Shown: piece by piece, positions 1-6,909 of the stretch
How the letters are laid out: every line of letters starts with the position of its first letter
Numbering within the stretch: position 1 is the first letter of the stretch
Origin: an uncultured Acidobacteriota bacterium
Lineage (GTDB): Bacteria > Acidobacteriota > Blastocatellia > Pyrinomonadales > Pyrinomonadaceae
NCBI GenBank assembly: GCA_902826505.1
Contig: CADEFG010000123.1
Location: forward strand, 1-10,125
DNA: 10,125 nt
Reading direction: 5' to 3'
The notes under the pieces: model-generated
Seen by the model: the letters and a program-made list of their open reading frames with translations, nothing else
The model's database searches: none
Told to the model about the DNA's origin: nothing
Position numbers and translations under genes: made by a program

Positions 1-227
1 GAACCAAAAACATCGCCCGTCAAACATTGCGAATGAATCCGCACCAGCGTCGGAACCTCAGCGGTCATTTCGCCCTTAAATAAAACAACAAACTCTTCGT
101 TACTGATTAAGGAACGATAACCGGCTATTTTAAATTCGCCGAAGGTGGTAGGCAGATTGGCAACAGCGACCTTTTGGACTGAGATTGGGTGACTTTCAGG
201 CAAACAATTATGTGTATTTTCCGACAA
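1..227 (-). CDS. ribA: GTP cyclohydrolase II, N-terminal part (truncated by window edge)
   Basis: Reading the minus strand gives an open frame of 75 codons that continues past the left edge. It includes LPTTFGEFKIAGYRS, then KGEM, then VRIHSQCLTGDVFG. The last stretch matches the GTP cyclohydrolase II hallmark VRVHSECLTGDVFGS, whose Cys is the first zinc ligand. The family converts GTP to 2,5-diamino-6-ribosylamino-4(3H)-pyrimidinone 5'-phosphate, the first step of riboflavin synthesis, in the cytoplasm. No ATG lies in frame before the conserved region. I place the start at TTG 225-227 because GGAG sits at 236-239, 8 nt upstream, and the resulting protein (SENTHNCLPESHPISVQKV...) reaches the domain after a normal short lead. 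No DHBP synthase (RibB) domain precedes it, so this looks like a stand-alone RibA rather than RibBA. Family assignment is firm; the exact start is likely but not proven. Confidence 0.88.
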   Translation of the reverse strand, partial: MSENTHNCLPESHPISVQKVAVANLPTTFGEFKIAGYRSLISNEEFVVLFKGEMTAEVPTLVRIHSQCLTGDVFG

Positions 228-270
228 CTTCAAATCTCCAACGGCACGGATCGTAATAATTTTACATTTG

Positions 271-276
271 ATTATA
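271..276 (-). promoter_or_regulatory. Probable -10 box of ribA
   Basis: A perfect TATAAT on the minus strand lies 43 nt upstream of the proposed TTG start of ribA. The hexamer 17 nt further upstream (TATTAT, 294-299) is a poor -35, so the call rests on the -10 alone. The transcript would have a leader of about 35-38 nt containing the GGAG ribosome-binding site. Confidence 0.4.
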
Positions 277-622
277 ACTCTAAATCCGCAAAAATAATAG
301 ATGTTCGGATATAAATTATGTTTACAGAGCAATAAAGAAAACCGGATCGAGCGACTATTTTTTAAAGTTCAATTAAACAAGCTTGGTCTAAATGACGACA
401 CATTGAAAATTGCTGTCACAAAATCCAAATATTTGTGCAAAATTACGAAAAAAATCCAAATTTTTGAAAATAATGAACAGCTATATTTTCGGGAGTTTTG
501 TGCAAATCGCCTAAATTAACAAATACTAATAATTTAAAACTGCCGGTAAAATTAGCGCTTTCTGGCATTCAAATTGTTTGTTAACGGTGAAACATCGAAC
601 ATTGATTGTAATGTATCGCTCT

Positions 623-651
623 TTGAATCGACTCTTGACATATTTTACGAT
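623..651 (+). promoter_or_regulatory. Candidate sigma-70-type promoter of the TonB receptor gene
   Basis: TTGAAT (623-628) and TACGAT (646-651) are separated by exactly 17 nt, about 54 nt upstream of the receptor start. A second -35 candidate, perfect TTGACA at 635-640, has only weak -10 sequence (AATTGT, 659-664) at a suitable distance. GAATCG (625-630) and CGATTC (648-653) form a 6-bp inverted repeat across the two boxes, which could be a small operator or chance. Confidence 0.45.
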
Positions 652-704
652 TCGTTCGAATTGTTTTTAATTTTAATTTATCAAGGAGTAAAAAAAGGGA
701 AGGT

Positions 705-3700
705 ATGAAAAGAAAAACAGTTTTACTTTTCACTGCATTAACCATGCTTTTGAGCTTGAGCCTTTTTGCTTTCGGGCAGGAAACAGGCGGAGGTATTGAA
801 GGTACGATCAAGGATACAAACGGAGCGGTTGTTCCGGGAGTAGAAGTAACAATAGCCAGTACGGGAAGAACCCAGGGCGCACGACAGGATGCGACGACCG
901 GTTTCACCCGTAAGGTGACCACAGACGATAACGGATTCTTCCGCGTCTTGGAAGTTCCACCGGGTTTTTATAGCATTTCTACCACAGCAAATGCCGGTTT
1001 TGGCGCTTCAACATTAAATAACATTGAAGTCATTTTAGGTAAAAACACACCTGTCAACATTTCGTTGGGGGCTGCCGGAACAACTGCCACAGTTGACGTT
1101 TCCGCCGGCGATACAATCGCAATTGACCCGACGGACAACAAAATTCAAACAAATATTACCGCGCAACAAGCGGAACTTTTGCCGAAAGGCACAAACTTTA
1201 CCTCGCTTTTGCAGGTTGCCCCGTCGGTTCGTAATGAACCGCTCAGCGGCGGTTTTCAAATTGACGGCGCGTCAGGTTCGGAAAATACATTTATTATTGA
1301 CGGTCAGGAAGTGACCAACTTCCGTACCGGAACTTTGAATGCAAATAACAATCTGCCGTTTTCGCAGGTGGCGGAAGTTCAGGTCAAATCGTCGGGCTTT
1401 GAAGCCGAATTCGGCGGCGCGACCGGCGGCGTGATCAATGTCGTCACCAAAGGCGGCAGCAACGATTTTCACGGTGAATTCGGAGCCCAATTTCGGGCTG
1501 CCAAACTTCAAGCCGGTCCGCGCCCTTTCTTACGATTGTTCCGTGCGGGAAGTGTTGCCGCCGGTACTTTCTTTCAAACTGGCGAATACCTTCGACCGCC
1601 GCGTGATAACGGAACAGACTTTTTCCCGACCGCGACTTTCAGCGGTCCGATTATAAAAGACAGACTTTGGTTTTTTGCTAATTATTCGCCGCAGTATTTT
1701 AATACAAATCGAACAATTAATTATGTGACGAGTGATCCGCGAACCAGAACATTCCGTTTCACCGAAGACTACCGTTCAAAACAGACGAACGAATATGCAT
1801 TTGCGCGTTTTGATGCAAGTATCACCAGCAAACTGCGTTTGTCAGGACAATTTACCTATAATCCGATTATTTTGGAAGGCGTTCCGCCGGCAGTTACATT
1901 GCTGACCGGATCACCGGCTTCGGCGACTTTTAACGGACAGACTTTTACCGGACCTGCTTTGCTGAACCAGCAAGGAGGACGGACGAATTCAAATAACGTA
2001 ATCGGCTCAGCCGTTTATACGCCGAACAGTAATTTAATATTTAGTGTTCGCGGCGGACGCAGTTTCTTGAATGAAAAAATTGATACGGCTAACGCGCGCT
2101 ATTCATACGGAATTCCCCCGCAAACCCGTTTTATTTGTTCACAGGTTGTCGGCGTCACTCCGGAGGAAGCCGGTTGTGTTCAAGGATTTCAAAACATTAA
2201 TACCAACTACATCATTAACTTTGATGTTTCGATCCGTAAAACTCTCGATGCCGATGCGACTTTTTTAGTCAACAATTTTGGTGGTCGCCATCAATTCAAG
2301 GGCGGTTATCAATTTAACGGCATCAGCAACGATACCAACCAGGGATATGCAAACTTCGGGATTGTGCAGCTTTTTTACGGTCTCGGAATTGATGAACTTT
2401 CCGGAAGAGGAAACCTGACGCCGACCGATGGAAATCTCGGCTCGGGATTATTACAGCGTTTCGGTACGATCGGTGCAGCGAGCAGCTCCAATCACGGTAT
2501 CTATATTCAGGATAAATGGCAGCCCTTCAGCCGTTTGAGTTTGAATCTGGGAATTCGTGCCGAACGTGAGAATGTTCCGAGTTTTACAGAGGGCGCAACG
2601 GGAATTAAATTTAATTTCGGCGATAAGATCGCTCCGCGCATCGGCGCCGCCTTTGATTTGACCGGCGACGGCAAAACGAAAATTTTTGCCAGCTATGGTT
2701 GGTTCTATGACCGCTTCAAGTATGAACTTCCGCGCGGTTCGTTCGGCGGCGACTTTTTCCGGGTAGATTATTTTGAAATTCTGCCGAATGCTCCGATCAA
2801 TTATGACTCATTTACGCTGAGCCGTATTCTCGGCAATAATTCGGATGCCGCGGGCGGAAATTGTCCGATTGTCGGCGGCACGGGCATCAGCCGTTGTCAG
2901 GAAGACTTTCGGGTTCCGTCAAATTCAGTTGGCGGCAATATTGCTTTGAACGGCGGTGTTGACCCTGATTTAAAGGCTTTCCGTCAAAGCGAATTTACGA
3001 TCGGTTTCGAACGCGATTTAGGTTTCTTCGGCTTGCTTGCCAGCGGACGTTTTACGCATAAACAAGTTGACCGTGCCGTTGAAGACATCGGATTTTTCAA
3101 CGCCAATGGAAGCGAAACTTATATCATCGGTAATCCCGGATTCGGCGTGACCCAGACGATTTTCCCATCCGTTGGTTTTCCGGCAACACCGAAAGCCGTT
3201 CGCAAATATGATGCGTTGGAAGTTCGTTTAGACAAACGATTCACCCAAAACTTCTATTTCAATGCAAACTATACGTTCAGCCGTTTGTATGGAAATTATC
3301 CAGGACTGGCGAGTTCGGATGAAGCCGGGCGTAATAGCCCGAACGTAAATCGCTTGTTCGATCTTCCGTTTGTCGCTTTTCTTCCGGGCGGCGAACAAAA
3401 TTTAGGACGTTTACCGACTGATCGTCCGCACGCCTTTAAATTCTACGGCGCTTACAGCTACAAATGGAGCAACAGCAATACGACAGAAATTTCAGGCTTT
3501 ACGACGGCTCAATCGGGAACACCGGTTACGACGCAGTTCATCTTTGAAAGTGTTACCAGCACGATCTTAAATGGACGCGGTGATTTAGGACGAACCGAAG
3601 CCTTTACGCAAACCGATCTGGCGCTGCATCATAAATATCGATTTGGACGCGATGATCGGTTCACATTGGCATTTGATCTCGATGTCCTGAACGCGTTTAA

Positions 3701-3929
3701 TCAAGCGAATGTGCTTCAACGTAGCGGTCTTATCAATGCCAGAGTTGATACGGCGGCGCTTTTGCCGGGCGACACTGATACGCAGGTTGTTCAGGCATAT
3801 TTCAGCCCAAGCTCGCGGGATATTATTCGAAATGCCCTGACTGATACGTTGGTTGATGCGACTTTTAATCAACCAAGTGTTTTCCAGGCACCGCGGACCG
3901 TTCGATTCGGCTTCCGTCTATTATTCTAA
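705..3929 (+). CDS. Oar-like TonB-dependent outer-membrane receptor with carboxypeptidase-regulatory-like domain
   Basis: This 1074-residue protein has a clear Sec signal peptide (MKRK, then a hydrophobic core to about residue 24, ending FAFGQ). A carboxypeptidase-regulatory-like beta-sandwich follows at about 29-125 (GTIKDTNGAVVPGVEVTI, DDNGFFRVLEVPPGFYSI). A TonB plug domain lies at about 140-255 (FIIDGQEVTNF, then GGATGGVINVVTKGGSNDFHGE). The remainder is a beta-barrel of alternating aromatic and polar strands ending in FGFRLLF, with the terminal Phe usual for outer-membrane proteins. The family imports or binds ligands using TonB energy; members of this size and shape are abundant in Acidobacteria and related to Oar of Myxococcus. 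Substrate cannot be read from sequence, and I see no clear TonB box. The start is fixed by the signal peptide. AAGGAG (683-688) lies 16 nt upstream of ATG, too far to be ideal, while GGGAAGG (697-703) is only 1 nt away. It converges on the TPR gene at 3999. Confidence 0.93.
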   Translation: MKRKTVLLFTALTMLLSLSLFAFGQETGGGIEGTIKDTNGAVVPGVEVTIASTGRTQGARQDATTGFTRKVTTDDNGFFRVLEVPPGFYSISTTANAGFGASTLNNIEVILGKNTPVNISLGAAGTTATVDVSAGDTIAIDPTDNKIQTNITAQQAELLPKGTNFTSLLQVAPSVRNEPLSGGFQIDGASGSENTFIIDGQEVTNFRTGTLNANNNLPFSQVAEVQVKSSGFEAEFGGATGGVINVVTKGGSNDFHGEFGAQFRAAKLQAGPRPFLRLFRAGSVAAGTFFQTGEYLRPPRDNGTDFFPTATFSGPIIKDRLWFFANYSPQYFNTNRTINYVTSDPRTRTFRFTEDYRSKQTNEYAFARFDASITSKLRLSGQFTYNPIILEGVPPAVTLLTGSPASATFNGQTFTGPALLNQQGGRTNSNNVIGSAVYTPNSNLIFSVRGGRSFLNEKIDTANARYSYGIPPQTRFICSQVVGVTPEEAGCVQGFQNINTNYIINFDVSIRKTLDADATFLVNNFGGRHQFKGGYQFNGISNDTNQGYANFGIVQLFYGLGIDELSGRGNLTPTDGNLGSGLLQRFGTIGAASSSNHGIYIQDKWQPFSRLSLNLGIRAERENVPSFTEGATGIKFNFGDKIAPRIGAAFDLTGDGKTKIFASYGWFYDRFKYELPRGSFGGDFFRVDYFEILPNAPINYDSFTLSRILGNNSDAAGGNCPIVGGTGISRCQEDFRVPSNSVGGNIALNGGVDPDLKAFRQSEFTIGFERDLGFFGLLASGRFTHKQVDRAVEDIGFFNANGSETYIIGNPGFGVTQTIFPSVGFPATPKAVRKYDALEVRLDKRFTQNFYFNANYTFSRLYGNYPGLASSDEAGRNSPNVNRLFDLPFVAFLPGGEQNLGRLPTDRPHAFKFYGAYSYKWSNSNTTEISGFTTAQSGTPVTTQFIFESVTSTILNGRGDLGRTEAFTQTDLALHHKYRFGRDDRFTLAFDLDVLNAFNQANVLQRSGLINARVDTAALLPGDTDTQVVQAYFSPSSRDIIRNALTDTLVDATFNQPSVFQAPRTVRFGFRLLF

Positions 3930-3947
3930 ATAAAGAACCGGAAGTTA

Positions 3948-3982
3948 AAGAAAAAGCCTGTCCAATGGACAGGCTTTTTCTT
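3948..3982. terminator. Bidirectional intrinsic terminator between convergent genes
   Basis: A perfect 16-bp stem (3948-3963 with 3967-3982) with a 3-nt AAT loop has a GC-rich core (GCCTGTCC/GGACAGGC) flanked by five A on one side and five T on the other. A U-tract therefore follows the core in either direction of transcription. It lies 19 nt after the receptor stop and 17 nt after the TPR stop, so it can end both transcripts. Confidence 0.95.
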
Positions 3983-3998
3983 CTTTTAAACGGCTGTG

Positions 3999-5057
3999 TT
4001 AATTTCCTTGATTGGCTTTTTCGCGAAATTTTTGAATAAGTTTTTTTATTGTTTCGACATCTTTACTATCAGGCTGAATTTTTAAGAAAAGTTCCAGTTC
4101 ATTGGCAGCCTCATTGTATTTTTTCAAATTATTGCCGTAAAGCAAAGCTAATTGCCAGTGAACGTCGGCGGATTTTTTCTTTGAAAGCTCATTCGCTTTG
4201 AGCATTTGTATTTCTGCCTCGTCGTATTTTGTCAGCTGCCGCAAAGCCATTCCAAGAAGCAAAAAAGCCGCTGCCGAGCGCGGGCTCCAAATTACCGATT
4301 GGCGTAACGAATTGATCGAAGGAGCAAACTGTTTCAAAACATATTGAGAATATCCCAACATATAAAAAGAATCAGCCGCTTTCGGGTTTATCTCGATTGC
4401 TTTGAGCAAAATTTCCTGAGCCGCTTTGAAATCTTGTTTTTTAAGAAACTCATCGCCGAGCCGGTTGAGCGCATTAAAATATTTTGGAAAGATTTCAATT
4501 GCCTTTTTCAAATTGGCGATATCGGAATCTATTTTCTTTTGAGCAAAATCAGTTAACGCCTGATTGTAAAGATTTCTTGCTTCGTCCGGCACATCCTGAG
4601 CGAAGATCGAACCTGTCACGCCGACCGCTTCCGCAAAAGTAAAATTTTTGATCGGTTGGAGATAAAAATCTATATAAATAGTATCGTTGCTGACTCCGGC
4701 GGAGCCCCGGTTAAAATTAATGATTTCGACTTGTTGAGTTTGCTCGGAAAAGCCGTACCTTTGTGCCATTACACGCACCTGATAAGTTCCGGCTGATAGG
4801 TTGGTAAATGAAAATCGTCCGCCGCCGGTCGTTCTTGTTCTCGCCAGAAATCTTGAATATTCATCTTGAAGTTCGACATCGACATCGATCAAACCTCTTT
4901 TTTCCGAATCGAAAACCATTCCATTAATCGTGCTTCCGGCTGTCAAAGCGTTTGTTACATTCGATTTTGAAATGGCAAAGGCAAAATTTGCAGTTCCCAG
5001 TAAGCAAATAGAAAAAGTAAAACGAACCCAATACCACAAGTTATTTTTGTTTTTCAT
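3999..5057 (-). CDS. Secreted TPR protein with carboxypeptidase-regulatory-like domain
   Basis: The 352-residue product begins with a probable Sec signal peptide (basic start, hydrophobic stretch about 10-28, AFA before the likely cut). A carboxypeptidase-regulatory-like domain follows at about 41-110 (GSTINGMVFDSEKRGLIDVDVEL, GRFSFTNLSAGTYQVRV). About five tetratricopeptide repeats fill 157-331, clearest at 193-226 (FNALNRLGDEFLKKQDFKAAQE) and 227-260. TPRs bind peptides or partner proteins; with an exported N-terminus this one probably works in the periplasm or at the outer membrane. The start is supported by AGGAG (5064-5068) 6 nt upstream. It faces the TonB receptor and shares its terminator, and both carry the same type of N-terminal sandwich, which hints at but does not prove a common cell-envelope role. 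No enzyme motif is visible. Specific function is unknown. Confidence 0.9.
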   Translation of the reverse strand: MKNKNNLWYWVRFTFSICLLGTANFAFAISKSNVTNALTAGSTINGMVFDSEKRGLIDVDVELQDEYSRFLARTRTTGGGRFSFTNLSAGTYQVRVMAQRYGFSEQTQQVEIINFNRGSAGVSNDTIYIDFYLQPIKNFTFAEAVGVTGSIFAQDVPDEARNLYNQALTDFAQKKIDSDIANLKKAIEIFPKYFNALNRLGDEFLKKQDFKAAQEILLKAIEINPKAADSFYMLGYSQYVLKQFAPSINSLRQSVIWSPRSAAAFLLLGMALRQLTKYDEAEIQMLKANELSKKKSADVHWQLALLYGNNLKKYNEAANELELFLKIQPDSKDVETIKKLIQKFREKANQGN

Positions 5058-5152
5058 TTTAAACTCCTAATTTTCAAACTCTTTTTAAAGGTGTTCAAAG
5101 CTGAGGTTTCTGGGAGTTTTGCGAAATATTTTAATTTACGTTTGTTAGCCTG

Positions 5153-5158
5153 ATTATA
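5153..5158 (-). promoter_or_regulatory. Probable -10 box of the TPR gene
   Basis: Perfect TATAAT on the minus strand, 95 nt upstream of the TPR start and downstream of the terminator of the preceding gene, so the TPR gene likely has its own transcript with a leader of roughly 90 nt. The -35 position (TGTAAT, 17 nt upstream) is weak and lies inside the inverted repeat at 5166-5197, which suits a promoter that needs or is blocked by a bound protein. Confidence 0.5.
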
Positions 5159-5165
5159 GCTCTTT

Positions 5166-5197
5166 AAGATTGAAAATTACAGATTATTTTCAATCTT
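5166..5197. repeat. Perfect 12-bp inverted repeat over the TPR promoter (candidate operator)
   Basis: AAGATTGAAAAT (5166-5177) and ATTTTCAATCTT (5186-5197) are exact reverse complements separated by 8 nt. The repeat covers the -35 region of the promoter whose -10 is at 5153-5158. No T-run follows in either direction, so it does not look like a terminator. A dimeric regulator site is a reasonable inference. A second, smaller palindrome (CCGAT 5202-5206 / ATCGG 5213-5217) lies next to it. Confidence 0.5.
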
Positions 5198-5235
5198 TGA
5201 GCCGATTTTAATATCGGAAATTGAAATTTAGAAAC

Positions 5236-5276
5236 AAAAAAAAGTGGTTTGAATAGTTTATTCTATTCAAACCACT
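5236..5276 (-). terminator. Intrinsic terminator of the zinc-finger gene
   Basis: On the minus strand a perfect 14-bp stem (AGTGGTTTGAATAG, 5243-5256, with 5263-5276) and 6-nt loop is followed by eight T (complement of A at 5236-5243). It begins 33 nt after the stop of the 139-residue gene and separates that gene's transcript from the TPR gene. Confidence 0.92.
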
Positions 5277-5308
5277 GATTTTTTCGGGGCTCAAGGGGCA
5301 GAAAAGGA

Positions 5309-5728
5309 TTATTCTTTTTGGTCCTTCTCGATTTCTTTCTTTTCTACTTTCTCTTCTTCCTGATGCGCAAAAACTGCTTCATCGCTGGTTCCAAAAATGC
5401 GCGACAAAATTCCGCTTAAAACTTCCGAGACTTTTGAAGGTTGTTTCTCGGCAACCGCCACTTTCGCCGGTGTGTCTGCAAAAGCCAAATCCAACCGAAC
5501 CAATTCTGTCGTTACGTGACGACAGAATGAACAGTCAACCAAATGACTGACAATTGGTTTCGATTCGCGTTCGCTCAAATTTCCTTCGACAAAAGCCGTT
5601 AATGAGTCTTCGTCTAAGTGATTTTCCTGTGCTGATAAACTGTTGGCGGCAGCTTGCCGGTTAAGATAACGGTCTAAAAGTCCTTGTATTCTTAATTCTT
5701 CTGAATTTATTTTCCCCGTGTGTTCCAT
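5309..5728 (-). CDS. Small soluble zinc-finger protein, anti-sigma-like (HxxxCxxC)
   Basis: The 139-residue product carries an acidic pre-motif helix (DEDSLTAFVEGNLSERE, about 40-56) and then H62-x3-C66-x2-C69 (SHLVDCSFCRHV). This is the arrangement of the putative zinc-finger (zf-HC2/ZAS) fold of many ECF anti-sigma factors. No membrane segment follows, unlike many anti-sigma factors, so it should be cytosolic. The C-terminal 17 residues are almost all Glu, Lys, Asp and Gln, probably disordered. GGGAGG (5740-5745) stands 11 nt before ATG, slightly far but usable. It lies 101 nt downstream of the sigma-factor gene on the same strand and ends at a strong terminator. The natural inference is that it binds and restrains that sigma factor. 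The motif is seen directly; the partner is inferred. Confidence 0.82.
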   Translation of the reverse strand: MEHTGKINSEELRIQGLLDRYLNRQAAANSLSAQENHLDEDSLTAFVEGNLSERESKPIVSHLVDCSFCRHVTTELVRLDLAFADTPAKVAVAEKQPSKVSEVLSGILSRIFGTSDEAVFAHQEEEKVEKKEIEKDQKE

Positions 5729-5751
5729 GTTAATTCCAGCCTCCCATAGAA

Positions 5752-5766
5752 AAAGACGCAGTCTTT
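5752..5766 (-). other. Short hairpin between sigma-factor and zinc-finger genes (possible weak attenuator)
   Basis: On the minus strand AAAGAC-TGC-GTCTTT can pair as a 6-bp stem with two more G-U pairs, followed by further T residues. It sits just upstream of the zinc-finger gene's ribosome-binding site. The stem is short and A-U rich, so it may only lower read-through or mean nothing. Confidence 0.25.
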
Positions 5767-5829
5767 CCTATTATTTGCACAATTTTATTTGGTTGGGGCA
5801 AAAATCTTTTCTGATGCATATCCGGGAGT

Positions 5830-6834
5830 TTAAGTTGTCGTTAAATTTTGATAAAGATTCCGACTGGCTAAATCCTGTGTGGCAAGTTCCATACAGATTT
5901 CGATTTCATCTTCCCGCAACTCGTGTTTGGCACGCAGTTCGGTGCGAAAAAGTTGTAAAACTTTGGCGTAGCTTTTTTCCAGCCAACGCATAATCGTCGA
6001 TTCGTGAATACGGCTTTCGGGATTTTTTTCGCGGGTCGGTGATTTTCTTTGAAACCAATCGCGAAGCGGCGAATTCTGGCTTTCAACCATTCGCGCAATT
6101 TCCCGAAGTTTCATACTTTCAACGTGATAATAGAGCAAAAGCAGTTTTTCGTGCGCGTCGAGATTGGCAAAAGCCGTTTCAATCGCCGAAACAGTCGCTT
6201 TTTTATAGCGTTGTTTGGCAATCTTTTCGATCATCTCGTCTTCGCCGCCGAGCGATGTTTCGGCAAAGCTCGCGTGGGCAAAACCTTCGCCGACGTTTTC
6301 CGTCATCTCGTCAAGCGAAACTTCATCGTGCGATGCGCGATGCAGATCAACGAGCGAATGCCAGATGACGGTGCGCAGCCAGCCGCGAAGCGAGCCGCGT
6401 CCGCTGTAAGTCGAAAATTTTGAAACTCTTTCGCCGTCAACCACGCGGGTTCCGTAAAGCTCGACATAAACCGTATCGACAACTTCCTGCGCGTCAATAT
6501 CCGTACTTGCCAGATGCCGCGCGACTCGTTCGAGATAGGAACGATGATTTTGGTCAAATTCCCACCAGGCGCGTTCGTTTCCGTTCGAACAGGCGAGCGC
6601 CAAAAACAAATCATCGGCTTGAATCTGCCGCAAAAAGTCGGTCAATTCTCTGGTTGAAACATTTTCGGGCGAATTGAGCAGATATTTGCGGGCAGTTTTT
6701 TGCAGAGATTCTTTAAAGCAGTCAAGCCGCACACCGAAATTCGGCGCGTTTTCAGCGCATCGGTTGAAAATTTCTTCCATTACCGATTCACATTCTTTTG
6801 GTAATTCTGATTGCTGAGTTGCTTCCGTGACCAT
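5830..6834 (-). CDS. Atypical sigma-70-family RNA polymerase sigma factor
   Basis: The 334-residue protein has sigma region 2 at about 74-168: a DDLFLALACSNGNERAWWEF start, YLERVARHL, DAQEVVDTVYVELYG, then GRGSLRGWLRTVIWHSLVD, which matches the -10-binding segment of ECF-type factors. Region 4 begins near 213 (AIETAFANLDAHEKLLLLYYHVESM). Its helix-turn-helix is LREIARMV (243-250) and IHESTIMRWLEKSYAKV (276-292). Between these helices lie about 24 extra residues rich in Arg, Ser and Pro where most relatives have only a short turn. There is also a roughly 70-residue N-terminal extension and a 35-residue tail, making it longer than a usual ECF factor (about 170-200). ATG 6832-6834 has no Shine-Dalgarno, and a TATAAT lies only 12 nt upstream, so the message may be almost leaderless; Met19 is an alternative start. 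The co-directional zinc-finger gene downstream is a likely regulator. Target promoters are unknown. Confidence 0.9.
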   Translation of the reverse strand: MVTEATQQSELPKECESVMEEIFNRCAENAPNFGVRLDCFKESLQKTARKYLLNSPENVSTRELTDFLRQIQADDLFLALACSNGNERAWWEFDQNHRSYLERVARHLASTDIDAQEVVDTVYVELYGTRVVDGERVSKFSTYSGRGSLRGWLRTVIWHSLVDLHRASHDEVSLDEMTENVGEGFAHASFAETSLGGEDEMIEKIAKQRYKKATVSAIETAFANLDAHEKLLLLYYHVESMKLREIARMVESQNSPLRDWFQRKSPTREKNPESRIHESTIMRWLEKSYAKVLQLFRTELRAKHELREDEIEICMELATQDLASRNLYQNLTTT

Positions 6835-6846
6835 TGCTGAAAATTT

Positions 6847-6852
6847 ATTATA
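6847..6852 (-). promoter_or_regulatory. Possible -10 box of the sigma-factor gene
   Basis: TATAAT on the minus strand ends 12 nt before the proposed ATG. Transcription from it would begin about 4-7 nt before the start codon. The -35 position (TAGTCT, 6870-6875) is poor. The 75-bp gap to the ABC gene shows no terminator, so read-through from the exporter gene is also possible. Confidence 0.4.
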
Positions 6853-6909
6853 AACGAAAATTTTAATTTAGACTAGCCATTTCTGAAATTGGCGATTTCT
6901 TAGCATAAA

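Larger units (their letters stand above)
228..704. other. AT-rich divergent spacer between ribA and the TonB receptor gene
   Basis: This 477-bp spacer separates two divergently transcribed genes. It holds the ribA -10 box near its left end and a probable receptor promoter near 623-651. The sequence ATCCAAAT occurs twice (423-430, 455-462), in keeping with low-complexity AT-rich DNA. A 72-codon frame at 301-519 has no Shine-Dalgarno and no recognisable features, so I do not call it. I see no structured RNA motif that I can name. Confidence 0.6.

Noticed and set aside
495..510. TTTTGTGCAAA near 497 resembling the outer arm of the right-end inverted repeat
   Set aside because: The match is only about 11 bp in AT-rich DNA, without a partner arm nearby, so it is most likely chance.
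301..519. 72-codon open frame in the ribA-receptor spacer
   Set aside because: No Shine-Dalgarno, AT-rich composition like the surrounding spacer, no signal peptide or recognisable domain. It probably arises by chance.
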